From Bacteroidia bacterium (GTDB lineage: Bacteria; Bacteroidota; Bacteroidia; Cytophagales; Cyclobacteriaceae): 64,000 bases of DNA. The notes under the pieces were generated by a model. The model did no database searches. It was not told where the DNA came from and saw nothing but the letters and a program-made list of their open reading frames with translations. Both the position numbers and the translations under genes were made by a program. The stretch spans positions 1 to 64,000 of the forward strand of contig JAUILA010000013.1 in the NCBI GenBank assembly GCA_030432655.1, written 5' to 3'. This document shows positions 1-7,928 of the stretch, piece after piece; position 1 is the stretch's first letter, and the number at the start of each line of letters is the position of its first letter.

Positions 1-1134
1 TGGACGGATTATTCCCTGACAGCCTGTACCAACGGGCATTGTGACCGGCGCCGTGATTACCTCAGTGCTGCCGTGACGCTCCTGGTCAACGACCTGGAAG
101 AGATGGTGCAGAACTGGCAGGCGGGTTACGACAAGGAACGGCTGATTTTTCACACCGTTCCCAATAACCTGAGCTCCAGCCTTCAGGCTTACCGGAATGA
201 TCTGCTCCAGTCAGGATTGGCTACGTCGGTCTCATTCACCGCTTCAAAAATCACGGAAGACTGGTCAAGTACGTACAGTATGAACTGGCCGGGTAAAGTG
301 GAAGGCGAACGTGTGACGGTTGACCGCTTTGTGGTAGATGATCAGCTGGTTCCCACGGCTGCCATCAACGTGGTGGAAGGACGAAATCTTGATTTTGCGA
401 AATACCCGTCAGATTCGGCAGCAGGATTGATCAATCAGGCAGCGGTAAGAGAGATGGGGCTGGAAGACCCGGTTGGTGCGGTGATCAAAGATGATAGCAG
501 GACACTTACTATTGTAGGGGTCATTGAGGATTTTGTATTGAAGTCTCCGCTGAACAAAGTGGAACCAATTCTGCTTATCCCCAACACCGGCTGGAACAAT
601 GTCATAAATATTCGTCTGGCAGGCAATGATGACCTGGGAGAAACACTCGAACGGGTGGAAGCGCTTTACGGCAAGTACGAACCTGACTATCCGTTTGAAT
701 ATGAATTCGTCGATGACATTTATGCCCGCAAATTTGCCGGCATTCAAAAAACCGAACGAATTTCTCAACTGGCCAGTTTCGTTGTAATTCTTATTGCCTG
801 TCTCGGGCTGTACGGACTTACCCTTTATGTAGTACAGCAACGGATGCAGGAAGTAAGTATCCGGAGAATCTTCGGCGGATCGATAGCGGGGATCATGAAG
901 CTGCTTTGCTGGCGTTCGCTTAGTCCAATTCTTTGGGCGATCCTATTGTTCACGCCGTTTGCATGGTTGTCAATGAACTGGTGGCTGCAAAGCTTTGAAT
1001 ACAGGATAACTCCGGGCGTGCTCCATATACTTGCCACCGGGGGCATCCTGATTCTCCTGAGCCTTGTCACGATCCTGTACCAGGTTTGGAAAACGTCCAC
1101 TATCAATCCGGCGAATGTGTTGAAGAGAGAGTAA
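1..1134 (+). CDS. MacB/FtsX-type ABC transporter permease, C-terminal part (5' end outside window)
   Basis: The visible part holds an extracytoplasmic MacB-PCD-like domain (about residues 10-225 from the GTG at 73) followed by the FtsX core with three membrane segments near nt 780-840, 930-1000 and 1030-1090. The motif VSIRRIFGGS at nt 853-882 is the cytoplasmic coupling segment usual in these permeases. Such proteins pair with an ATPase for lipoprotein or peptide export or envelope stress; no ATPase is visible. The GTG at 73 is probably not the real start: the family continues upstream, and in the first 75 nt a family-like sequence (about YQRAL, then VTGAVITSVLP, then VTLLVNDLEEM) reads successively in frames 3, 2 and 1. 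That suggests two single-base shifts, by mutation or assembly error, close to the window edge. Confidence 0.8.
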   Translation, partial: WTDYSLTACTNGHCDRRRDYLSAAVTLLVNDLEEMVQNWQAGYDKERLIFHTVPNNLSSSLQAYRNDLLQSGLATSVSFTASKITEDWSSTYSMNWPGKVEGERVTVDRFVVDDQLVPTAAINVVEGRNLDFAKYPSDSAAGLINQAAVREMGLEDPVGAVIKDDSRTLTIVGVIEDFVLKSPLNKVEPILLIPNTGWNNVINIRLAGNDDLGETLERVEALYGKYEPDYPFEYEFVDDIYARKFAGIQKTERISQLASFVVILIACLGLYGLTLYVVQQRMQEVSIRRIFGGSIAGIMKLLCWRSLSPILWAILLFTPFAWLSMNWWLQSFEYRITPGVLHILATGGILILLSLVTILYQVWKTSTINPANVLKRE

Positions 1135-1183
1135 TATGTACAGTTGGAGGATGGAGCAGACGGTGTGGGAGAATTAAAATGAT

Positions 1184-1331
1184 TGTCACCCCCGTCCGTG
1201 AACCTCAGCGAGCGATAAACCATCCAGACGGGGGTCTGGGATCGACAGATCCCCGGTAAGTTCTAAGAGTACGTCTTCGTAGCTACTGGATCTCGGGTTA
1301 CACGTCCTTTGGCCGTGTCCCCGAGATGACA
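1184..1331 (+). repeat. MITE-like intergenic repeat, degenerate copy
   Basis: Begins TGTCACCCCCGTCCG and ends GAGATGACA. The inner part (GGGGTCTGGGATCG, AGATCCCCGGTAAGTT, AAGAGTACG) matches the copy at 5902-6067. A further GGATGACA end lies at 1418-1425. The gap 1135-1489 holds no credible gene. Confidence 0.7.
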
Positions 1332-1489
1332 ATACCATAACGGATCCAGGGATGCCCTCACTTCGTTCGAGATCCTCGAATTTTCGGTAGTGGCGCCACC
1401 CGCTAGATGACTTTCGAGGATGACATTAATTTGTCACTCTGTCCGATTGCATTTTCTGTCAGCCCCATCCGACCTCATCCCCCCGGATT

Positions 1490-1969
1490 CTAATCAGCCG
1501 GCCGTTCACCAAACAAGCCGCCGATCAGCATGATAATCCCCGGGAAAACCAGAAATATTCCGGCCATGCCCATAAAGCCAATCATTTCCAGGCCATTCCT
1601 GAAAAACAGGATGATGCCGAACATGAGCATCACGACGCCAACCGCAATAACCAGGAACGACGACAACCGGGTGCGCCTGGGCGAGATAATATGTGCCATG
1701 CCGGAGACAATAAACCAGCCGCCTGCCATGGGAGCCATCTTATCCATCTCATCCACCCAGCCTGAAAACAGCACGATAACGAGTAACAGGTCAATGGCCG
1801 CTTCCAGGTAAGCCATCCGGTGCCGCAGGGCCAGCAGAATCCCGGCTTCGGCACACAGGAAGAAAGCAAAATAGGTGACCAGGTCTGCCAATGGCATCTC
1901 CGGAGAGCCCAATACCAGCAGTACGCCTGACATGATAAGGTAAAGGAGACCGCGTATGATGAAGATCAT
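1490..1969 (-). CDS. DUF308/HdeD-like small membrane protein
   Basis: A 159-residue protein made almost entirely of hydrophobic helices (about six membrane segments) with short charged loops such as RHR near residue 49 and SPRRTR near residue 95. Length and pattern fit the DUF308 (HdeD-like) inner-membrane family. HdeD itself is linked to acid resistance in enterobacteria, but members in other phyla have no proven role. It is monocistronic and convergent with the permease at the left. The ATG start puts a hydrophobic helix at once at the N-terminus. The family call is by general appearance. Confidence 0.6.
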   Translation of the reverse strand: MIFIIRGLLYLIMSGVLLVLGSPEMPLADLVTYFAFFLCAEAGILLALRHRMAYLEAAIDLLLVIVLFSGWVDEMDKMAPMAGGWFIVSGMAHIISPRRTRLSSFLVIAVGVVMLMFGIILFFRNGLEMIGFMGMAGIFLVFPGIIMLIGGLFGERPAD

Positions 1970-2202
1970 CCATAAAAGTTAATTCAAAACGCGAAATTTA
2001 ATCGCTTAAAACGGCAAAAAATCCCCGAAAAGTGATCAGAAACCAATCCTGCGAAGATCAAATACCATATTTGACGAAACAAATGTATTGACTATATTGT
2101 ACTATGACTTAAGGCTTTCACAGCCAGCTAATTGTCGCTGTATCAGCCTCCGGGAATTCAAAATGAATATTCCCATCATCCATACTATAAATTGACTATC
2201 TG

Positions 2203-2673
2203 ATGAAGCTTTATGAACGAATTATTCTCCTTATTGTCCTGCTTCTCTTTTCAGGACCCGGTTTGTTCGCACAAATTACCAGGACCATTGATCTTTACGT
2301 CGATGTAGCGGCACTCAATGGAGATGACGCCTACGGTCAGGGGCGTTTTAACGGACAGCAGGTGGCTGATTCGCGGGAGTTCCTGGTTCAGGTGGATCCC
2401 GGGGACACAATCGTCTGGCGCGGATTTCCGACCTCAGGGGAAAGCCGCATCCTTATCCGGCAAATCGTCCATGCGGGAAATGATAATGTATTTGAAAGTA
2501 ATGTGCTGCGTGATTCCCGGGGTGAACCAGGCATCGTACGAGGGGTTATTCAACCAGGAACGGAGGGCTTTCTTATGAAATACATGCTTATGTTCCAGGT
2601 GGAAGGAGATGGCCGGCCCGGCAACCGGATGTATAAAATAGACCCGAAACTCCAGGTAAAAACAGCCCGGTAA
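2203..2673 (+). CDS. Secreted protein of unknown function, first gene of cyclase operon
   Basis: 156 residues with a clear signal peptide (residues 1-23, cleavage after LFAQ) and a mature part of mostly beta-forming sequence, including VDPGDTIVWRGFP near residue 65. A stretch of the type GDTIVW is common in cupredoxin-like sandwiches, but the copper ligands of a true cupredoxin are not visible. Its stop TAA is followed immediately by the ATG of the cyclase gene, so the two are almost surely co-transcribed. The 5' region 1970-2202 is AT-rich and holds no other gene. It may act as a periplasmic partner or ligand of the cyclase sensor; this is inference. Confidence 0.7.
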   Translation: MKLYERIILLIVLLLFSGPGLFAQITRTIDLYVDVAALNGDDAYGQGRFNGQQVADSREFLVQVDPGDTIVWRGFPTSGESRILIRQIVHAGNDNVFESNVLRDSRGEPGIVRGVIQPGTEGFLMKYMLMFQVEGDGRPGNRMYKIDPKLQVKTAR

Positions 2674-4575
2674 ATGTTCTTTAAAAACCGCGGCCTTCCA
2701 TTCATTATCGGGTTTCTCCTGATCTTCACCTTGCATCACTTCCCTGCCGGTGCTCAGCGTCTGTCTGAAACCGACAGCCTGATCACCAGGTACGAGAAGG
2801 GCGGAAATTCCATGTCTGAAGAACTGGAATTGCTGCGGATACTATCCGAGGACCAAACCGATCCGCAGGAAAAACTAAAATACAGCAACCTGCTGATTGA
2901 AAAGGCCGAGCCCCTTGATTCCATGAAACTGCTGTACACCGGGTATCTCAACCAAGGGTATGCTTATCAGATGAAAAGCGATCTGACGCCGGCGCTCGAA
3001 AGCTTTTTTAAAGCCGCAGCCATTGCCGAAGAAGAAATTGACATGGCAAAAATGGCTGTTAACCTGGGCCGCGTACATATAGCAATAGCCGACGTATATT
3101 CCGTTCGTGGCAATCACGATAATGCGGTGCATTATTACAAACGGGCCGTGGAAATGCTTCAGGTACAAAATGACTCGTTGGGTTTTGCCACCGCCTTCGA
3201 AAACCTGGGAGATGAATTCCTGAACGTGGATTTGCCTGATTCGGCCTTGTATTTTTTCAATGCATCCGGACGAATATTCGATTCACTAAACTACCGGGAA
3301 GGTCTCGCGCTCAATACTGGCAACAAAGGAATCGCCTACGCCATGCTCGAACGCGACGACTCCGCCAAATACATGATCAACAATGCCGTTACGCAGTTCG
3401 AATTGATGGAGAATTATTATCCGATTCCCATCTACCTCACCTTCATGTCGGATATTTACCTGAACCAGGATAACTGGACGGTTGCCCTTAATTACGCGCA
3501 GCGCAGCCTGGATATTGCATCCAAGTACGGCCTTAAGGATCAGATCAGTGAAGCAAACCTCAAATTATCAGAACTGTACCAGTTATCAGGTGATTACCAG
3601 CACGCTCTTGATCACTATCGCGAATACGCGGTCTACAAAGACAGTGTCCAGAATATTGCCTCCGTCCAGCAAATGGCCAATCTGCGAACCAATTTTGAAG
3701 TTGCCCGGAAACAGATGGAGGTGGACCTGCTGAGTGAGCAGAAACGCACACAGACTTTTCTGGTGATCCTGGCGGCCATTGCCGCCGTATTGCTGGCCAT
3801 CCTGGCGATCGGACTATACCGCCGGAACCGCTTTATCGAGCGAACCAAAAAGATCATTGAATCAGAAAAAAGCCGGTCCGACAACCTGCTGCGTAACATT
3901 CTCCCGGAAGAAACCGCGCAGGAACTTAAGGAACATGGAAAAGTTAAGGCACGCAGGTTCGATTCCGTTTCGGTCCTGTTCGCCGATTTTAAAGGATTCA
4001 CCCGGTTATCCGAACGGATGAGTCCGGAAGAGCTGGTCAGCAGCGTGGATTATTATTTTTCGCAATTTGACAAGATCATTGAAAAATACGGGCTGGAGAA
4101 AATTAAGACGATGGGTGATGCCTACATGTGTGCCGGCGGATTGCCGTTTCCGGAGCAGGGCCATGCTGTGAGGATAACGGAGGCAGCCTTTGAAATGGCC
4201 GCATTTGTCGAAGAGGTTTGCCGCCGCGACGACGGCAGTATTGCCTGCTTTGAGCTGCGGATCGGAATTAATACCGGCCCGGTGGTATCCGGGGTAGTGG
4301 GCACTAAAAAATTCGTGTATGATATCTGGGGGGATACTGTGAATATTGCTGCCAGGATGGAATCGAATTCGGAACCAGGCCGGATCAATATCTCGGAGAA
4401 TACGTTCCAGCAGATTTCCCATGTTTTTAAATGCACATCGCGCGGTAAGATCGATGTGAAGAACAAAGGCATGATGGACATGTACTTTGTGGATGGTAAA
4501 AAAGAAGGCAAGAAATCCGGAAGCCAGGGCAACGATCCACCGGTAAAAAAATATTCACTCAAACAACATGACTGA
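2674..4575 (+). CDS. Membrane-bound TPR-containing class III adenylate/guanylate-type cyclase
   Basis: 633 residues: signal peptide or anchor (1-27), an extracytoplasmic TPR array (about 65-340, with recurring ALxxYxxA-like helices), a membrane helix (about 361-382), a short cytoplasmic linker with the LLRNILPEE motif that usually precedes cyclase domains, then a class III nucleotidyl cyclase domain (about 430-605). Metal-binding aspartates are seen in FADFKGFT (near 438) and TMGDAYM (near 481). The base-selecting Lys (EKIKTMGD) and Asp (YDIWGD) agree with ATP as substrate. VNIAARMES carries the transition-state Asn and Arg. It should make a cyclic nucleotide inside the cell in answer to a periplasmic signal. 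It overlaps the next gene by 8 nt, which ties its product to the small membrane protein and HD protein downstream. Pyrimidine cyclase activity cannot be excluded from sequence alone. Confidence 0.9.
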   Translation: MFFKNRGLPFIIGFLLIFTLHHFPAGAQRLSETDSLITRYEKGGNSMSEELELLRILSEDQTDPQEKLKYSNLLIEKAEPLDSMKLLYTGYLNQGYAYQMKSDLTPALESFFKAAAIAEEEIDMAKMAVNLGRVHIAIADVYSVRGNHDNAVHYYKRAVEMLQVQNDSLGFATAFENLGDEFLNVDLPDSALYFFNASGRIFDSLNYREGLALNTGNKGIAYAMLERDDSAKYMINNAVTQFELMENYYPIPIYLTFMSDIYLNQDNWTVALNYAQRSLDIASKYGLKDQISEANLKLSELYQLSGDYQHALDHYREYAVYKDSVQNIASVQQMANLRTNFEVARKQMEVDLLSEQKRTQTFLVILAAIAAVLLAILAIGLYRRNRFIERTKKIIESEKSRSDNLLRNILPEETAQELKEHGKVKARRFDSVSVLFADFKGFTRLSERMSPEELVSSVDYYFSQFDKIIEKYGLEKIKTMGDAYMCAGGLPFPEQGHAVRITEAAFEMAAFVEEVCRRDDGSIACFELRIGINTGPVVSGVVGTKKFVYDIWGDTVNIAARMESNSEPGRINISENTFQQISHVFKCTSRGKIDVKNKGMMDMYFVDGKKEGKKSGSQGNDPPVKKYSLKQHD

Positions 4576-5104
4576 TAAGGCCGATAAGCAGGTGGCACTT
4601 GCCCAGGATCCGCAGAATTACTGGGAGCAGCTCGAGCGCATTGAGCGGCTGAATAAAGCATCGGAACTCAAGGCAGGAGTCATCTTTTCCTTTCACAGTC
4701 TTATCCTGGGATTTCTGGTCGATCACATGGACATCCTGACCGGCTTGTTCAGTGAATACGTGTTATTCACATCCATTTTTGCCATCTGGCTGCTGCTCGT
4801 ACTGGTCTCTATCTACTTTTGCTTCCGGTGCTTTACGCCCCGGCTTGAGTTGAAATTCAAAAAGAGCATCTTCTTTTTCCGCGATGCAGCCCGCTCTTTC
4901 GGCGATGTCTCGGAATTTTGTGAGACCTATATCAGGATTTGCAGCAATGAAGAAGAACTGTACAGTCAGCTCAGCCAGCAAATCTATATTGAGAGCATGG
5001 TGGTCAATAAAAAATTTGTGAGTGTGCAGCGATCCCTGCGCTTCTTCGCGCTTTCGTTCGCAGCCATTATGATACTGATTATTTTCTGGGCAATGATTGT
5101 ATAA
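4568..5104 (+). CDS. Pycsar-effector-like (DUF5706/PycTM-type) membrane protein
   Basis: 178 residues: a cytoplasmic N-terminus with ERIERLNKASELKAGVIFSFHSLILGF (residues about 24-50, helix 1 follows the charged LNKASELKAG), a second membrane helix (about 63-85), a middle soluble helical part (about 95-145) and a final membrane helix (about 155-177). The layout, with a LN..A..KAG segment leading into the first helix, paired membrane helices and a last one at the C-terminus, matches the family once called DUF5706 and now named for the PycTM effector of the Pycsar anti-phage system. It overlaps the cyclase gene by 8 nt and the HD gene by 1 nt (TAATG). In the known family, binding of a cyclic pyrimidine nucleotide triggers membrane damage. 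Here the ligand is unknown. The assignment is from pattern and context, not a profile search. Confidence 0.65.
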   Translation: MTDKADKQVALAQDPQNYWEQLERIERLNKASELKAGVIFSFHSLILGFLVDHMDILTGLFSEYVLFTSIFAIWLLLVLVSIYFCFRCFTPRLELKFKKSIFFFRDAARSFGDVSEFCETYIRICSNEEELYSQLSQQIYIESMVVNKKFVSVQRSLRFFALSFAAIMILIIFWAMIV

Positions 5105-5682
5105 TGAAACCGTACCAACAGATCAAGGAGCGCGTCTATAGCTTGCTGGAGAATGGCTTGCCTGCAGAACTTTCCTATCATTGTCCGGAACATACAACGG
5201 ATGTCCTGGAGGTCTGTGAAGCATATATCGAACGGGAGAATATTAATGACGAAAAGGCGGAATTATTACGACTGGGCGCCATCTTTCATGACGCCGGTTT
5301 TATTGTATCCACCGAAAATCATGAGGAACATGGCGTGGAGATCGCCCGGGAGATCATGTCAGCCTATAATTATTCTGACCAGCAGATTGCCAAAGTCGCC
5401 GGACTCATTCGTGCCACCAGGATTCCGCAATCCCCGGCATCTTTACTTGAGAAAATAATATGCGATGCCGACCTGGATTACCTGGGACGTGATAATTTCT
5501 ATGAGATCAGCGACCGGCTCATGCGCGAACTGAACGCCCTGGGAAATAACCTGGACGAACTCACCTGGAATAAAATGCAAATCAGGTTCCTGGAAAACCA
5601 CAACTACTATACATCATATGCCCGCCAACACCTGCAGCCTGTAAAAGAAAAGCGGCTGGAGGAGCTGAGAAGAAAGGTATGA
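5104..5682 (+). CDS. HD-domain phosphohydrolase
   Basis: 192 residues forming one HD domain. Metal ligands are visible: His in YHCPEHT (near 26-31), the His-Asp pair in IFHDAGF (near 60), His in ENHEEHG (near 70-74) and Asp in ICDADLDYLG (near 120). Such domains cleave phosphomonoesters or phosphodiesters, including cyclic nucleotides. In many Bacteroidota a similar HD domain is fused to the N-terminus of a DUF5706 membrane protein; here both parts are separate, adjacent genes coupled by TAATG. That makes degradation or control of the cyclase product a reasonable role (inference). It is the last gene of the operon; repeat-filled DNA follows. Confidence 0.85.
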   Translation: MKPYQQIKERVYSLLENGLPAELSYHCPEHTTDVLEVCEAYIERENINDEKAELLRLGAIFHDAGFIVSTENHEEHGVEIAREIMSAYNYSDQQIAKVAGLIRATRIPQSPASLLEKIICDADLDYLGRDNFYEISDRLMRELNALGNNLDELTWNKMQIRFLENHNYYTSYARQHLQPVKEKRLEELRRKV

Positions 5683-5703
5683 TTAGACAGCAATTACCCT
5701 CCC

Positions 5704-5887
5704 TGTCATCCCCGTCCGAATTATTAACCGAGCGCTGTTCCTTCCAAACGGGGATCTGTGATCAAAGATCACGGTGAACTGCAAGAGTAAGTCTGCATAA
5801 TTTCAGGCTACCGTTAATAGACGTAGCATGACCTTACGACCATCCACAGATCCCGGGCCTCCGCTTGCAGCGGATCCCAGGATGACA
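5704..5887 (+). repeat. MITE-like intergenic repeat, copy 1 of a tandem pair
   Basis: Starts TGTCATCCCCGTCCG and ends GGATGACA, giving short terminal inverted repeats. Inside are an AAACGGGG segment and a palindromic GATCCCGGGCCTCCGC / GCAGCGGATCC section. It shares its left end and right third nearly perfectly with the next copy. Confidence 0.8.
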
Positions 5888-5901
5888 GCACCTGGGCTCC
5901 C

Positions 5902-6067
5902 TGTCATCCCCGTCCGAATTATTAACCGAGTGCTTGTCCCTCCAAACGGGGGTCTGGGATCGGCAGATCCCCGGTAAGTTGGAAGAGTACGATAGGAAAG
6001 TCGTAGCATGACATTACGACCATCCACAGATCCCGGGCCTCCGCTTGCAGCGGATCCCAGGATGACA
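5902..6067 (+). repeat. MITE-like intergenic repeat, copy 2 of a tandem pair
   Basis: Same ends as copy 1 (TGTCATCC...GGATGACA), 14 nt downstream of it. The middle (GGTCTGGGATCG, AGATCCCCGGTAAGTT, GTCGTAGCATGAC...ACGACCATC) is shared with the copies at 1184 and, inverted, 31843. The rest of the gap up to 6273 is a pyrimidine-rich tract (CTCCCTTTCTC type, about 6075-6180) without a gene. Confidence 0.8.
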
Positions 6068-6273
6068 TACTGGAGATTCTCCCCTCTCCTCGCTACTCCT
6101 CTTGCCCCCATCCGTTTCTACCCTCTTTCTCACTCCCTTTCTGCCCTCTTTCTCCATCTCTTTCTCCCTCTCCTCCCTACTTATAGCTATTTTTATATTC
6201 TAGCTACAAATAGTGATGTTTAGGATGTGGTATGTGGGTACCTTCACTATACATTAATCAAACACTTACTATC

Positions 6274-6690
6274 ATGAAAGCTTTAAGTTTTATTGGCCTG
6301 CTGGCCGTTCTTCTCGTGGCACCAATTATCGCCACCGCGCAATTGTCAACAAAGCATTCTCCTAAAGTGGAGATCATGCCTTCCCAGCCAGGGATCCTGA
6401 AAGTTCTGTACGTGAATGACCAGGAGAAAAAGGTGAAAGTCAAAATAATTGGCTCCAAAGGCCTGTTGTTTGCAGATCGGATCACCCTTGAGGATGACTC
6501 AAAAGGATTCGTCAAACGGTATGATCTGAACGAACTGGAGACCGGGATTTACTGGGTGGAAATTTCCAATCAGAATATGACCGTCAAATACCAGTTTGAC
6601 TATCTGGATGACAAAAAGGTATTCGCACATTACTGGCAATGGGCCAACCCCACTACACCCGGTGAAACCATTGTTGCATCCTCAAAATAA
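6274..6690 (+). CDS. Small secreted protein, beta-sandwich-like
   Basis: 138 residues from the ATG at 6274, chosen because it starts a good signal peptide (MKALSFIGLLAVLLVAP, cleavage near ATAQ). An upstream in-frame ATG at 6232 would add an unlikely 14-residue lead. The mature part, with KVLYVNDQEKKVKVKI and ETGIYWVEIS, resembles the short beta-sandwich modules (DUF3244 or sorting-domain-like) that bind or anchor proteins in Bacteroidota. It ends in a normal C-terminus with no clear CTD signal. The role is unknown. It is monocistronic, with its own terminator. Confidence 0.7.
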   Translation: MKALSFIGLLAVLLVAPIIATAQLSTKHSPKVEIMPSQPGILKVLYVNDQEKKVKVKIIGSKGLLFADRITLEDDSKGFVKRYDLNELETGIYWVEISNQNMTVKYQFDYLDDKKVFAHYWQWANPTTPGETIVASSK

Positions 6691-6738
6691 CTTAACCTAT
6701 GAAACAAGCGTGTGAAAAAAGTTGTCACGTTGGACAAT

Positions 6739-6774
6739 AAAACCGCCGGTTCTGACAGGACTGGCGGTTTTTAT
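6739..6774 (+). terminator. Rho-independent terminator of the small secreted gene
   Basis: Stem AAAACCGCC / GGCGGTTTT (6739-6747 with 6763-6771), loop of about 15 nt, followed by T-rich sequence. Confidence 0.85.
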
Positions 6775-6790
6775 TTACCAGATTCATAGT

Positions 6791-6844
6791 CTTTGTCTTT
6801 GTCTTTGTCTTTGTCTTTGTCTTTGTCTTTGTCTTTGTCTTTGT
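6791..6844 (+). repeat. Hexanucleotide microsatellite (CTTTGT)x9
   Basis: Nine perfect head-to-tail copies of CTTTGT. The long frame through it (repeating Leu-Cys) is not a gene. Related degenerate tracts lie at 7823, 31985 and 55330. Confidence 0.95.
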
Positions 6845-7033
6845 CCTGGTCCTACCCCATTATTCCCCATTCCGTGCACATCTTTTTACAACCGGTCCAT
6901 TATTTCTCCCCTCCCGGCCGAATATCACTCAGTTAGCCACCTAACACCGGAAACTGCGGGTCTTGCCGACTTTGGCATGGTCCCTGCACTATATTGCCTG
7001 AAAGATATTTGAATTTAGAAGAGATATAATCTT

Positions 7034-7750
7034 ATGAAAGTGAAGAAGAACAAGTTCAACAAACACCAATTATTAACATTATTATTATTTATTCCGGCAA
7101 TGCTATTCACCGCGTGCAACAATGATGACGACGTGGCGCCGATCGAAAATCAGGATATTTCCTACGTATCCCTGTATCAGGCGTCACCTGATGCACCGGA
7201 TATGCGGGTGGTGGTCGACAGCCGTCAGATCAATGCGAGTCCGTTTGAATATGCAAACCATACAGGTTACCTCCGTTTCTATGCAGGAGAACGTACCATG
7301 TCATTCGGGCCCTTCGACGGCAGCAATGTGGTGAGTGATACGACACTCAACCTGATGGAAAATGAATTCTATTCAATATTTGTAACGGATGAATATCCCG
7401 AGGTCCAGCCGCTGATCATTAATGATACCAATGAGGCCCCTGACGAGGGAATGGCGAAGATTCGTTTCCTGCATCTGTCACCGGATGCTCCGGCCGTAAA
7501 CCTGGAAGCGGATGAAATGGAGATGCCGTTGGCCGAATCAGCCATGTTCAATGAAATAGCTGATTTTATGGAAGTGGAAGCCGGAAATTATGACCTGACC
7601 GTTAATACGTCAGACGGAGACGAAACCGTTCTTGAAATACCTAATACTGTATTTCAGGAAGGTGGTTTCTATACCGTAATTGTCCGCGGATATGCCAATC
7701 CGCCGGCAGGAAACAACAATGACCTTACAGCAGAAATCCTTATTAATTAA
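7034..7750 (+). CDS. DUF4397 domain lipoprotein
   Basis: 238 residues. SPII signal peptide with lipobox FTAC (Cys near residue 28) followed by an acidic NNDDD spacer, so it is probably an envelope-anchored lipoprotein. The mature part holds two related halves, each starting with a V/I-S/R-x-L-hydrophobic strand and the motif SPDAP (residues about 51-55 and about 149-153). That is the hallmark of DUF4397, a beta-sandwich repeat family of unknown function. It lies between two microsatellites and has its own terminator, so it is probably transcribed alone. Confidence 0.88.
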   Translation: MKVKKNKFNKHQLLTLLLFIPAMLFTACNNDDDVAPIENQDISYVSLYQASPDAPDMRVVVDSRQINASPFEYANHTGYLRFYAGERTMSFGPFDGSNVVSDTTLNLMENEFYSIFVTDEYPEVQPLIINDTNEAPDEGMAKIRFLHLSPDAPAVNLEADEMEMPLAESAMFNEIADFMEVEAGNYDLTVNTSDGDETVLEIPNTVFQEGGFYTVIVRGYANPPAGNNNDLTAEILIN

Positions 7751-7774
7751 GAATCTGCCTGTATTATAATTACC

Positions 7775-7803
7775 ACCCTGGCCTTACCGGCCGGGGTTTT
7801 TTA
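7775..7803 (+). terminator. Rho-independent terminator after DUF4397 gene
   Basis: Stem CCCTGGCC / GGCCGGGG around a TTACC-type loop, then six T. Confidence 0.85.
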
Positions 7804-7822
7804 TGCAGTAGGTTTAAATATT

Positions 7823-7863
7823 CTTTGTCCTGGTCTTTGTCTTTGTCTTTGTCTTAGTCTTAG
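7823..7863 (+). repeat. Degenerate CTTTGT/CTTAGT microsatellite
   Basis: Imperfect run of six-base units (CTTTGT, CCTGGT, CTTAGT), the same family as the tract at 6791. It sits 66 nt upstream of the next gene. Confidence 0.85.
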
Positions 7864-7928
7864 ACCCCAGGACCGCAATTCTTTACTATTTCTTCCTCAA
7901 TATGTATCTTGCTTAAAACTCCCCTGAT

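Noticed and set aside
5803-6111. Minus-strand frame of 102 codons
   Set aside because: Lies entirely within the tandem MITE-like repeats and repeats its own sequence; not a gene.
6722-7012. Open frame with repeated Leu-Cys
   Set aside because: It is the translation of the CTTTGT microsatellite and a terminator; no start signal or homology.
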